NCBI RefSeq assembly: GCF_900168325.1
Contig: NZ_FVZE01000003.1
Coordinates: 372,001 to 436,000 of the forward strand
Length of the DNA: 64,000 bases
Direction: 5' to 3'
DNA from: Novosphingobium mathurense
Lineage (GTDB): Bacteria > Pseudomonadota > Alphaproteobacteria > Sphingomonadales > Sphingomonadaceae
Below, one piece after another: positions 1 to 7,597 of this stretch. The translations under genes and the position numbers were made by a program. Under the pieces are notes generated by a model. That model made no database searches. It was given only the letters and a program-made list of their open reading frames with translations, and had not been told where the DNA came from. Within the stretch, counting starts at the first letter, position 1, and each line of letters opens with the position of its first letter.

Positions 1-734
1 TGGCCAATGCCGATCTCGGCTCGCTGCGCAACATCGGTTCGGGCGGGCAAGCACTGCCGCTCAACCTGCTCGAAGAGGTGCACCGCCTCTGCCCCAAGGC
101 CATGCTCGGCGTCGGCTATGGGATGACGGAAACTTCCGGTGCGATCGCTCAGGCGGTAGGGGAAGACTTTCTGCGCGCCCGGGCGTCCGCCGGCCGGGTC
201 CTGCCGCTGGTCGACCTGCAGATCGTGCGGCCTGACGGCAGCTTGTGCGGCAATAACGAAAGCGGGGAAATCATGGTGCGCAGCGCCATGGTGATGAATG
301 GCTACTGGAACCGGCCGGAAGAAACCGCGAAGGCCATAACCGACGAAGGTTGGCTGCACACCGGCGATATCGGCTACCAGGACGAGGACGGTTTCATCTT
401 CATCGTCGACCGGTCGAAGGACATGGTCATTTCCGGTGGTGAAAACATCTACTGCGCCGAAGTGGAACGCGTTCTGAGCGAACTGCCGCAGGTCAGGGAA
501 TGCGCGACTTTCGGGATTCCCGATGATCGGCTCGGCGAACTTCTGGTGGCCGTCCTCGATGCCGATGGGATCGATGAAAGGGCCGTCATCGACTGGGTGG
601 GCGAACGTCTGGCGCGATACAAGGCTCCGGCCCGGGTCGCGTTCTCGGGCGGACCGCTACCCCGCAACCATGTTCACAAAATCGACAAGATCGCGCTGCG
701 CGCGGCTTGGCCGCAACTCGCTGCGGCGAACTGA
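1..734 (+). CDS. Acyl-CoA synthetase (AMP-forming), C-terminal part
   Basis: The reading frame is open from base 3 to the stop at 732-734, so this is the 3' end of a gene cut by the window edge. The visible part is the C-terminal half of a class I adenylate-forming ligase: the YGMTE adenine-binding motif (encoded near 118-135), the TGD motif, the hinge DRSKDM and the GGENIY segment. The usual C-terminal catalytic lysine motif appears as a variant, HVHKIDK. It likely activates a carboxylated steroid or degradation intermediate to its CoA ester. It sits 15 bp before the amidohydrolase-like gene and probably leads the same operon. The exact substrate cannot be told from sequence. Confidence 0.9.
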   Translation, partial: ANADLGSLRNIGSGGQALPLNLLEEVHRLCPKAMLGVGYGMTETSGAIAQAVGEDFLRARASAGRVLPLVDLQIVRPDGSLCGNNESGEIMVRSAMVMNGYWNRPEETAKAITDEGWLHTGDIGYQDEDGFIFIVDRSKDMVISGGENIYCAEVERVLSELPQVRECATFGIPDDRLGELLVAVLDADGIDERAVIDWVGERLARYKAPARVAFSGGPLPRNHVHKIDKIALRAAWPQLAAAN

Positions 735-749
735 GAGGAGACATATCGC

Positions 750-1616
750 ATGGGCATGCCCCGCGACATCAAGATCATCGACTGCATGCTGGGCATTCCG
801 GAGGCGGAGGACCGTTCCGAGTGGTTTGCGCCGTTTCGCCCGCTGATCAAGGATCAGCAGACCCTTTCGCAATTCGCCATGCCTGCGCAGTACATGTTCA
901 AGGACATTCCGCAGACCGGCACTGTCGACGATTTCGTCTCCTGGACCGTCGACCAGATGGACATGTACAACATCGACAAGGCGCTGGTCGGCTGGAACGA
1001 CAATGCGACGTCCTACCGCGCGAAGGAAATGTTCGGCGACCGGTTCTTCTTCGATCTGCCGATCGATCCCAATCGCGGGATGGAGGAAGTGCGTCGGATC
1101 AAGCGGATCCACGCCGAAGTCGGCCTTTCCGCAATCAGCTGTTTCCCGGCGGGCACGCTGCCGCAGGTGGCGATCAACCACAAGTACATGTTCCCGATCT
1201 ACGCCTGCGCCGAGGAACTGGGCCTGCCGATCCTGCTCAATGCCGGGATTCCCGGTCCGCGCATTCCGATGGAAACGCAGAAAGTCGAACATCTCGACGA
1301 GGTGTGCTGGTTCTTCCCGGACCTGAAGGTTGTGATGCGTCACGGCGCCGAGCCGTGGGAAGCGCTGGCCGTCAAACTGATGCTCAAGTGGCCGAACCTC
1401 TATTACTCGACCAGCGCATTCGCGCCCAAGCACTATCCGAAGGCGATCATCGATTACGCGAATACACGCGGTGCCGACAAGATCATCTATGCGGGCTACT
1501 TCCCGATGGGGCTCAGCCTCGAGCGGATCTTCTCGGACATGCAGAACGTCCCCTTCAAGGACGAGGTATGGCCCAAGTTCCTGCGCGAGAACGCCATGAA
1601 GGTCTTCGGGCTCTAG
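750..1616 (+). CDS. Amidohydrolase-2 (ACMSD-like) family protein with degenerate metal site
   Basis: A 288-residue protein with the overall pattern of the PF04909 TIM-barrel hydrolases/decarboxylases. The start ATG follows the Shine-Dalgarno GAGAGGAG. The family's N-terminal HxH metal motif is replaced by IIDCMLG (residues about 9-15), and the C-terminal SDYP aspartate region reads YAGYFP (about residues 247-252). One expected histidine remains in RHGAEPW (His198). Either it binds metal differently or it is not a classical hydrolase. It lies between a CoA ligase and a Rieske oxygenase, so a role in steroid or CoA-thioester metabolism is inferred only from context. Confidence 0.75.
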   Translation: MGMPRDIKIIDCMLGIPEAEDRSEWFAPFRPLIKDQQTLSQFAMPAQYMFKDIPQTGTVDDFVSWTVDQMDMYNIDKALVGWNDNATSYRAKEMFGDRFFFDLPIDPNRGMEEVRRIKRIHAEVGLSAISCFPAGTLPQVAINHKYMFPIYACAEELGLPILLNAGIPGPRIPMETQKVEHLDEVCWFFPDLKVVMRHGAEPWEALAVKLMLKWPNLYYSTSAFAPKHYPKAIIDYANTRGADKIIYAGYFPMGLSLERIFSDMQNVPFKDEVWPKFLRENAMKVFGL

Positions 1617-1731
1617 GTCAGAAAGGAGCCGGGAAGTCTGCTCCATTCGAGAACCCCGTCCGGAGGCGGAGACAACCCCCGCCACCGGCTGCCCCCCAAG
1701 TTGGGGGAATGCAATTACCAGGAGAGCGGTC

Positions 1732-2817
1732 ATGACTGCGACTGACGATACCCTTACCACCGACGCGCGCACCCCGCCCGTCGCCGTGTGGCAAATTCTT
1801 GAAAAACTGCGCGGGCAGGACCTGGTCGACTGGCGGCTGGCCGAAGTGACCGGTCGCGCCTCGGTGGAGGAGCGCAATCTCGACACCGGTATTCCCTTCG
1901 GCTGGTATCCGATCGACCTGTCGGCAAATCTGGCGGTCGGCGAAGTGAAGCCGCTGCGCTATTTCGCAAAGGATCTCGCAATGTGGCGCGGCGAGGACGG
2001 TGAGGTCCGCATCGTCGATGCCTATTGCAAGCACCTTGGTGCGCACATGGGCCATGGCGGCAAGGTGAACGGCAACCTGCTTGAATGTCCGTTCCATGCC
2101 TGGCGCTACGACGGCAGCGAAGGCGTGGTGAAAGACATTCCCTATGCCCGCGCGATCCCCCCGCAAGTGAAGCGCAAGTGCATCCGCACCTGGCATGTGG
2201 TCGAGGTGAACCGCTGGATCTGGGCCTGGTACCACCCGCAGGACATCGATCCCTTGTGGGAAGTAGCGGTGCTGCCGGAGGCTACAGATCCGGACTGGAC
2301 CGAATATGAGATCCATGAATGGAACGTCTGGGGCTCGATCCAAAACATGGCCGAAAACGGCGTCGATTTCGCCCACTTCAAGTACATTCATGGCACCGCC
2401 AACGTTCCGGACGGTGAGTTGCGCTGGGGCGAATGGGGCCGCGGAGCGGATGTGAAGGCCAAGATGGGCACGCCGATGGGCGAGGTCGACGGACTGATCA
2501 GCTATGACACCATGGGCCCGGGGCAGAGCTGGACGCGCTTTACCGGGATCTCCGAGACACTGCTGGTGGCTTGCCTTACCCCCGTCGATCAGGACCATGT
2601 CCATGCGCGGTTCTGCTTCACCCAGCCCAAGGCGCAGGCGGAAGGCCCGATGGGACGGCTTGCCAAGGGGCTGATCCGTGACATCTGCAAGCAGTTTGAT
2701 CAGGACAAGGTAGTCTGGGACCGCCAGAAATTCGAACCGAACCCAATCATCTGCGATGGGGATGGTCCGATCCCCCAGTTCCGCAAGTTCTATTCGCGTT
2801 TCTACGCGCAGGATTGA
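1732..2817 (+). CDS. Rieske non-heme iron oxygenase, KshA-like
   Basis: A 361-residue terminal oxygenase. The Rieske [2Fe-2S] ligands are Cys99, His101, Cys119 and His122. The mononuclear iron site is formed by Asp212, His215 and His220 in the pattern N-x2-D-x2-H-x4-H. Length and architecture fit the 3-ketosteroid 9-alpha-hydroxylase oxygenase (KshA) group, which hydroxylates the steroid nucleus and, with delta-1 dehydrogenation, opens ring B. Start chosen at the ATG after CAGGAGAG. A short C-rich/G-rich hairpin (1693-1707) lies 24 bp upstream. No reductase partner is encoded nearby, so electrons must come from elsewhere. Substrate position is not resolvable from sequence; a second Rieske gene is at 12540. 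Confidence 0.88.
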   Translation: MTATDDTLTTDARTPPVAVWQILEKLRGQDLVDWRLAEVTGRASVEERNLDTGIPFGWYPIDLSANLAVGEVKPLRYFAKDLAMWRGEDGEVRIVDAYCKHLGAHMGHGGKVNGNLLECPFHAWRYDGSEGVVKDIPYARAIPPQVKRKCIRTWHVVEVNRWIWAWYHPQDIDPLWEVAVLPEATDPDWTEYEIHEWNVWGSIQNMAENGVDFAHFKYIHGTANVPDGELRWGEWGRGADVKAKMGTPMGEVDGLISYDTMGPGQSWTRFTGISETLLVACLTPVDQDHVHARFCFTQPKAQAEGPMGRLAKGLIRDICKQFDQDKVVWDRQKFEPNPIICDGDGPIPQFRKFYSRFYAQD

Positions 2818-2829
2818 GGAAGGCAGGTC

Positions 2830-4356
2830 ATGTCAGGAAAGAGGTCAGGCGTGACGCGCCGTGAGATGGTTTCGGGTGCGGTGGCTTTCGCGGGGATGGC
2901 CGCCGCACCCGGCCTTGCCGCGGCGAAGCAGGCGAGCAGCCCGCTCGATACGCATGATGCGATGGGACTGGCGCAACTGGTGCGCGATCGTCAGGTTTCG
3001 CCTGCCGAATTGCTCGATGCGGCGATCGGGAAGGCTGAAGCGCTCAACCCGCGCTTCAACTTCATGGCGCAGAAGCATTACGACTATGGCCGTGCGGCCA
3101 TCGCGAACGGCCTTCCCGAAGGTCCGTTTCGCGGTGTCCCGTGGTTGCTCAAGGACCTCAACACCTACATCGCCGGCCTCAAGACCGAAAACGGCAGCCG
3201 CTTCTTTCGCGGCTATCGGCCCGAAGTAACCTCCGAACTGGTGCGGCGCATCGAGAAGTCAGGCTTCGTCATATTCGGCAAGACCTGCGTGCCGGAACTG
3301 GGCCTGACCGGCACGACCGAAAACAAGATCACCGGCGATACGCGTAATCCCTGGAACCCGGCGCATATTGCTGGAGGTTCCTCGGGCGGCGCGGCAGCGG
3401 CAGTGGCGGCGGGGGTACTGCCTGCCGCGCATGCAACCGACGGCGGCGGCTCGATCCGCATTCCGGCATCGTGTTGCGGCCTCTTCGGGCTCAAGCCCAG
3501 TCGCGGCCGTGTGCCGATGGGCCCGCCGCGTACGGAAGGATGGGGCGGGCTCTCTGTTCATCATGCCGTGACGCGCAGCGTGCGCGATTCCGCGGCCATC
3601 CTCGATGCGACGCAGGGGCCGGAGCCGGGCAGCCGCTATGCCGCGCCGACCCCTTGTGAAAGTTTCCTGTCGCAAGTCGGCAAGGCACCGGGCAAGCTGC
3701 GCATCGCCCTCATGCTCGATGCGCCTGCGGGCTCGCCGGTCGATCCCGAATGCGTCGAGGCGGCGCGCAAGGCAGCGCACTTGTGCGAAAGCCTTGGCCA
3801 TCGCGTCGAGGAAGCCGCGCCCAAGCTGGACATGGCCGCGATCGGTGCAGCGACCTTCGTCCTGATCGCTTCCAACGTGGCAGCCGACATGCTCGATCGT
3901 TCGAAGGTGACAGGGATCACGATTGGCCCGGAGGTACTCGAGCCGATCACGCTGGGTTTCGTCGCCTATGGACAGAAGACCACGGGGATGGACTTCGCGC
4001 GCGCCAACAATACGCTTCAGTCCGCGGCGCTGACGATGGCCCGGTTCATGGCCGATTACGATGTCATCCTGTCCCCGACTGTGGCTGCGCCGCCTTTGCC
4101 CCTGGGCCGGATCAACCTGTCGCCCAATGTCGGCTTCGAGCAGTGGGGCGCGCGGGCGGGCGGCTTTTCGCCCTTCACGCAGATCGAGAACCTGACCGGG
4201 CAGCCGGCGATGTCGGTGCCGCTGGCCATGTCCGCAACGGGGCTGCCGATCGGCGTCATGTTCGTGGGTCGCTACGGCGACGAGGCAACCCTGTTCCGGC
4301 TTGGCGGGCAGCTCGAAGCCGCAGCCCCCTGGAAGGACAGACGTCCGCACATCTGA
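2830..4356 (+). CDS. Tat-exported amidase (amidase signature family)
   Basis: A 508-residue amidase-signature hydrolase. The catalytic Lys-Ser-Ser triad is clear: Lys108 in PWLLKDL, cis-Ser184 in AGGSSGG and the nucleophile Ser208 in DGGGSIR. The N-terminus has a twin-arginine signal (VTRREMVSG) followed by a hydrophobic stretch and an Ala-rich cleavage region near residue 32, so the enzyme probably acts in the periplasm. It starts 12 bp after the Rieske gene, in the same operon. In a steroid cluster an exported amidase could split the taurine or glycine amide of conjugated bile salts; that is inference from context. Amide substrates of other kinds remain possible. Confidence 0.88.
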   Translation: MSGKRSGVTRREMVSGAVAFAGMAAAPGLAAAKQASSPLDTHDAMGLAQLVRDRQVSPAELLDAAIGKAEALNPRFNFMAQKHYDYGRAAIANGLPEGPFRGVPWLLKDLNTYIAGLKTENGSRFFRGYRPEVTSELVRRIEKSGFVIFGKTCVPELGLTGTTENKITGDTRNPWNPAHIAGGSSGGAAAAVAAGVLPAAHATDGGGSIRIPASCCGLFGLKPSRGRVPMGPPRTEGWGGLSVHHAVTRSVRDSAAILDATQGPEPGSRYAAPTPCESFLSQVGKAPGKLRIALMLDAPAGSPVDPECVEAARKAAHLCESLGHRVEEAAPKLDMAAIGAATFVLIASNVAADMLDRSKVTGITIGPEVLEPITLGFVAYGQKTTGMDFARANNTLQSAALTMARFMADYDVILSPTVAAPPLPLGRINLSPNVGFEQWGARAGGFSPFTQIENLTGQPAMSVPLAMSATGLPIGVMFVGRYGDEATLFRLGGQLEAAAPWKDRRPHI

Positions 4357-4399
4357 TGCGGTGGCCTGTAAAGATGAAGCGAAATCAGGAGAGAATGTG

Positions 4400-5158
4400 A
4401 TGCGAGGACTGGCTGGCAAGACGGGGATCGTCGCTGGAGGCGGGCGCGGTATCGGCGCTGCGACCGCGTGGCGTCTCGCCGCCGAGGGCGCTGCCGTCGT
4501 GATCGGCGATATCGTCGAGGAATGGGCCATCGAAACCGCGCGCGCCATTCGCGAGGAGGGTGGCAAGACAATCGGCGTGCGTCTGGACGGGACCAGTGCT
4601 GTGTCGCAGGCTGATATCGTCGGCGCGGCGCTGTCCGAGTTCGGTGGGCTCGATTTCTACCATTCCAATCTCGCGGGCGGGACCGAGGGTGACATCGACA
4701 TCCTCAACTGCAGTGAGGAAGTGCTCGACCGCTCCTTCGCGATCAACGCCAAGAGCCATTTCCTGGCGACGCAGGCCGCCTTGCCGGTACTGCTGGAGCG
4801 CGGCGGCGGGACGATGATCTATACCTCGTCGGGCGCCGCGATCTCGGGCAATCCGCTGCAGGTCGCCTATCCGATGACGAAGAACGCGCTTCATGCACTG
4901 GTCCGGCACGTTGCGCGAAAGTTCGGCAAGCAGGGCATTCGCGCCAATGGGATCTGCCCGGGCGTCGTGATGACGGAAGCCGTGGCGCAGCATCTCACCG
5001 ACGAATACGTGTCCTCGATGCTGGAGGCGATCCCGCATCGCCGGCTCGGCCAGCCCGATGATATTGCCGGGGCCGTTGCGTTCCTGGCCTCCGACGACGG
5101 CGAGTGGGTCAACGGCCAGCTTTGGCATGTGAATGGAGGGTCGCTGCTGCGCGACTGA
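4400..5158 (+). CDS. Short-chain dehydrogenase/reductase (SDR)
   Basis: A 252-residue classical SDR. The nucleotide-binding motif is GGGRGIGAA near residue 12, the catalytic tyrosine/lysine pair is in YPMTK, and the Ser comes from YTSSGAA. The start ATG at 4400 is preceded by AGGAGAG with good spacing, so I do not use an upstream in-frame extension that would overlap the amidase gene. It likely oxidises or reduces a hydroxyl/keto group on a steroid or a side-chain intermediate. The last structural gene of the operon before two regulators. Specific position (3-, 7-, 12- or 17-) cannot be assigned from sequence. Confidence 0.88.
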   Translation: MRGLAGKTGIVAGGGRGIGAATAWRLAAEGAAVVIGDIVEEWAIETARAIREEGGKTIGVRLDGTSAVSQADIVGAALSEFGGLDFYHSNLAGGTEGDIDILNCSEEVLDRSFAINAKSHFLATQAALPVLLERGGGTMIYTSSGAAISGNPLQVAYPMTKNALHALVRHVARKFGKQGIRANGICPGVVMTEAVAQHLTDEYVSSMLEAIPHRRLGQPDDIAGAVAFLASDDGEWVNGQLWHVNGGSLLRD

Positions 5159-5280
5159 TGTCGTCCGGTGGTTTGGGGATTTGCATGGCAGCGGAGTTGC
5201 TTAGGATTCGACGAGCCCGACCATTGCTGGCAATAGAAGGCGCGCAACAGGCAGCAGCTGGAAGGGATCAGAGCAAGAGC

Positions 5281-5748
5281 ATGGACGATCTGTCGGATTT
5301 CGACGAGACGGACCTGAGGATTGTCGAGCAGTTGCGGCGCAATGGGCGCGCTACCCACCAGCAAATCGCGAAGGCGCTCAATCTTGTACCTACGACGGTT
5401 TCAGCGCGCATCCGCCGCATGGAGGAATCGGGCACCCTGCGGGTCGTGGCCGTCTCCGATTTCGCGGTCCACGGCTATCATGTCCTCATCCATATCGGCG
5501 TTGAGGTGAGCGGCAGGTCTCCGGCCGATGTGGCCGAAGACCTGGCGCAATTCCAGGAAGTCTTCGCTGCCTACCTCGTCACCGGCCGATATGAAGTGAG
5601 CATTCTCCTCGCATTGCCGAACATCGAAGATCTGTCGCAGTTCATTGCGAAGAAGTTCTCCAAGGTGGAGGGCATCCGTTCGATCACCCAGTCGATTGGT
5701 CTGGATATCATCAAGTACGGGCTCGACGGCAGGGAGGGCGCGCAGTGA
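5281..5748 (+). CDS. Lrp/AsnC family transcriptional regulator 1
   Basis: A 155-residue regulator with an N-terminal AsnC-type winged helix-turn-helix (DETDLRIVEQL, then THQQIAKAL and TTVSARIRRM) and a C-terminal RAM/ligand domain. Start chosen at the ATG at 5281, where the DNA-binding domain begins in family register; GGAAGGGA lies about 14 bp upstream. An ATG at 5185 would add a tail without homology. It overlaps the next Lrp gene by GTGA, so the two are translated together and may form a heteromer. Candidate regulator of the surrounding steroid genes. Confidence 0.9.
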   Translation: MDDLSDFDETDLRIVEQLRRNGRATHQQIAKALNLVPTTVSARIRRMEESGTLRVVAVSDFAVHGYHVLIHIGVEVSGRSPADVAEDLAQFQEVFAAYLVTGRYEVSILLALPNIEDLSQFIAKKFSKVEGIRSITQSIGLDIIKYGLDGREGAQ

Positions 5749-6221
5749 GCTGGCCGGACCTGGACGATCTGGATCACCAGATCATCGCCATCCTTTCGCA
5801 GGACGCACGCGTTTCCAATCGCAAGATCGCGACGGATCTGGGTGTTAACGAGGGAACGATACGCGGGCGCCTCAAGCGATTGCAGCAGGACGGCCTGATT
5901 GCCTTCACCGCACTGACCAGCCGCCGCCTCGATCGCGGCAGCAACATGGCTTTCGTCGCCGTTCAGGCCGACATGCAGCACTTCCGCCAGATCGCGCGCG
6001 AACTGAAGCGTATTCCGACGATCCACTCGATCATGACGATGTTGGGCCCCTTCAACATCATGACGACCTGCGTCTACCGCGAGATCGAGGACCTGCATGC
6101 CGTTACGGTTGCGCAAATTCTTGCCGTGAAGGGCGTCTATCACGTGGAGACCTCCATCGCGGTGAAGACGGTCAAGTTCACAAACGGTGTTGTCAGCGTG
6201 AGCGCCGCGAACAGCGGCTGA
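5745..6221 (+). CDS. Lrp/AsnC family transcriptional regulator 2
   Basis: A 158-residue Lrp/AsnC protein: helix-turn-helix (LDHQIIAILSQD, SNRKIATDL, TIRGRLKRL) in the first 60 residues, then the RAM domain. It begins at a GTG that overlaps the stop codon of the preceding Lrp gene (GTGA), a sign of translational coupling. The two proteins are related in layout but clearly diverged in sequence, so this is not a recent duplication. Two tandem hairpins follow the gene. The pair is the best local candidate for binding the AT-rich elements found in several promoters of the window; this link is inference. Confidence 0.9.
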   Translation: MSWPDLDDLDHQIIAILSQDARVSNRKIATDLGVNEGTIRGRLKRLQQDGLIAFTALTSRRLDRGSNMAFVAVQADMQHFRQIARELKRIPTIHSIMTMLGPFNIMTTCVYREIEDLHAVTVAQILAVKGVYHVETSIAVKTVKFTNGVVSVSAANSG

Positions 6222-6259
6222 GGCGTAATCCAGAAATAATTCGGGACGCAGGCTCGCCT

Positions 6260-6294
6260 CGCGATCGATCGGGATCGCGGGGCCAAAGCCCCTT
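6260..6294 (+). terminator. Tandem hairpins after the Lrp pair
   Basis: Two adjacent perfect inverted repeats: CGCGATC (6260-6266) with GATCGCG (6273-6279), then GGGGC (6279-6283) with GCCCC (6288-6292), followed by TTG. They lie 40 bp after the regulator stop codon. The T tract is short, so this is a weak or Rho-assisted terminator at best. Confidence 0.45.
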
Positions 6295-6316
6295 GCACAA
6301 TTCCTGCAATCATTAA

Positions 6317-6346
6317 TGCGGATATTATGATATATAAAAATCCGCA
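6317..6346. promoter_or_regulatory. AT-rich promoter element with inverted repeat TGCGGAT/ATCCGCA
   Basis: Part of the 317-bp gene-free stretch 6222-6538 ahead of the acyl-CoA dehydrogenase gene. TGCGGAT (6317-6323) and ATCCGCA (6340-6346) form a perfect 7-bp inverted repeat with a 16-bp spacer. Inside it lies GGATATTATGATAT (6320-6333), which is found again letter for letter at 23650-23663 in front of another steroid operon. TGATACGCAA (6357-6366) just downstream recurs at 38288-38297. Proposed operator/promoter; the binding protein is unknown. The rest of this gap, apart from the two hairpins, shows nothing recognisable. Confidence 0.55.
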
Positions 6347-6538
6347 AATTGAAGCTTGATACGCAACTAATATCGATATAGCGTGAAAATGATTAAGGCA
6401 TTATGCCGCATTATGGCGAGAGTCTCCTGCGACGCACTATCGGGTCTCAAGACCTACTACAGGCGTTGGGTGGTGGGGCCGCATGGCCCGAGAAAGCCGG
6501 GGGCAAGATCGCCGAGAGGATCGTGAAGGCATTCAGCA

Positions 6539-7597
6539 ATGGAATTTGCATTTTCAGACGAACAGCAGATGATCGCGGAGACGGCGCAGGCTTTCTTCAC
6601 GCAAAACGCCACCAGCACTCGGACCCGCGCGGCGATGGCGGGGGACGGCATCGACCGCGATCTATGGCGCTACTTCTGTCAGGATCTGGGCTTCGCCGGG
6701 ATCGCCATTGGCGAAGACCTTGGCGGGGCGGGGCTCGGGCTTGTTGAGCTTGCCATCATCGCCGAAGCAGCCGGAGCGCAAGTGGCGGCCTTGCCGATGC
6801 TGGGGAGCCTGCTGCAGGTAGCTCCGGCAATTGCCGCTGGCGGTAGCGATGCGCAGCAGGCTGAGTGGCTTCCTGCGCTTCTTTCTGGAGAGACCATCGC
6901 CGCCTATGTCGAGGTCTCGGACCTTCGCGTTGAAGGGCAGTTGCTGACCGGAACCTCGCGTTTCGTCACGCACGGCGCGGCGGCGGACTTGCTTTTGGTG
7001 ACGAATGGCGAAGGCGCCTGGCTGGTTCGCGCAGATACACCCGGCGTCACGGTGACCACCCAGACCAGTCTCGACCAGACCCGTCCTTTCGCCCGCGTCG
7101 AACTGGATCAGGTCGCGGCGGAAGCGCTCGCCGATCCTGCTGGGGGGCTCGCCTGCGCTTATCGCACTGCGCTCGTCGGCATTGCCGCCGAGGCCCTGGG
7201 CGGGGCGCAGTCATGCCTCGACAGGACAGTCGACTATTCGAAGGAGCGTATCCAGTTCGGCCGCCCTATCGGTTCGTTTCAAGCCTACAAGCATCGCCTT
7301 GCGGACATGATGATCGAGATCGAGCAGGCCCGGTCGGCAGTATATTGGGCGGCCTGCGCGCTGGACGAGGAGGCCCCGGATGCACCGCTCGCACTGCACG
7401 CGGCCAAGTCCTTTGCGACCGATACCTATTTCCGCTGCGCCGGGGACATGATCCAGCTTCACGGCGGTATCGGTTTTACCTGGGAGCATGATGCGCACCT
7501 GTTCTTCAAGCGCGCCCGCTCGCTTCAGACCATGCTCGGAAACGGCGATTGGCACCGCGAAAGAATTGCCTCGATGATCTTGGGAGAAGCGGCATGA
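6539..7597 (+). CDS. Acyl-CoA dehydrogenase, small-subunit type (FadE30-partner-like), copy 1
   Basis: A 352-residue member of the acyl-CoA dehydrogenase superfamily with the short N-terminal form. It pairs with the next gene through an ATGA overlap, the layout of heteromeric steroid dehydrogenases such as ChsE1-ChsE2 or ScdC1-ScdC2. The C-terminal segment IQLHGGIGFTWEHD is typical. It closely resembles the protein at 48833 (same MEFAF start, TRAAM, IQFGRPIGSFQAYKHRLADMM nearly shared), so the pair has been duplicated within the cluster. It likely dehydrogenates a ring-derived or side-chain acyl-CoA. Its promoter region holds a shared AT-rich element. Confidence 0.9.
   Translation: MEFAFSDEQQMIAETAQAFFTQNATSTRTRAAMAGDGIDRDLWRYFCQDLGFAGIAIGEDLGGAGLGLVELAIIAEAAGAQVAALPMLGSLLQVAPAIAAGGSDAQQAEWLPALLSGETIAAYVEVSDLRVEGQLLTGTSRFVTHGAAADLLLVTNGEGAWLVRADTPGVTVTTQTSLDQTRPFARVELDQVAAEALADPAGGLACAYRTALVGIAAEALGGAQSCLDRTVDYSKERIQFGRPIGSFQAYKHRLADMMIEIEQARSAVYWAACALDEEAPDAPLALHAAKSFATDTYFRCAGDMIQLHGGIGFTWEHDAHLFFKRARSLQTMLGNGDWHRERIASMILGEAA

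Noticed and set aside
1693..1707. CCCCCAA-G-TTGGGGG hairpin between the amidohydrolase and Rieske genes
   Set aside because: No T tract follows and the loop is too small for a standard terminator; it may only affect RNA stability.
657..1886. 409-codon open frame on the minus strand
   Set aside because: Antisense to the amidohydrolase-like and Rieske genes, both of which show family motifs.
6403..6747. Possible small gene upstream of the first acyl-CoA dehydrogenase
   Set aside because: It runs into the dehydrogenase gene in another frame, has no ribosome site and no recognisable protein features.
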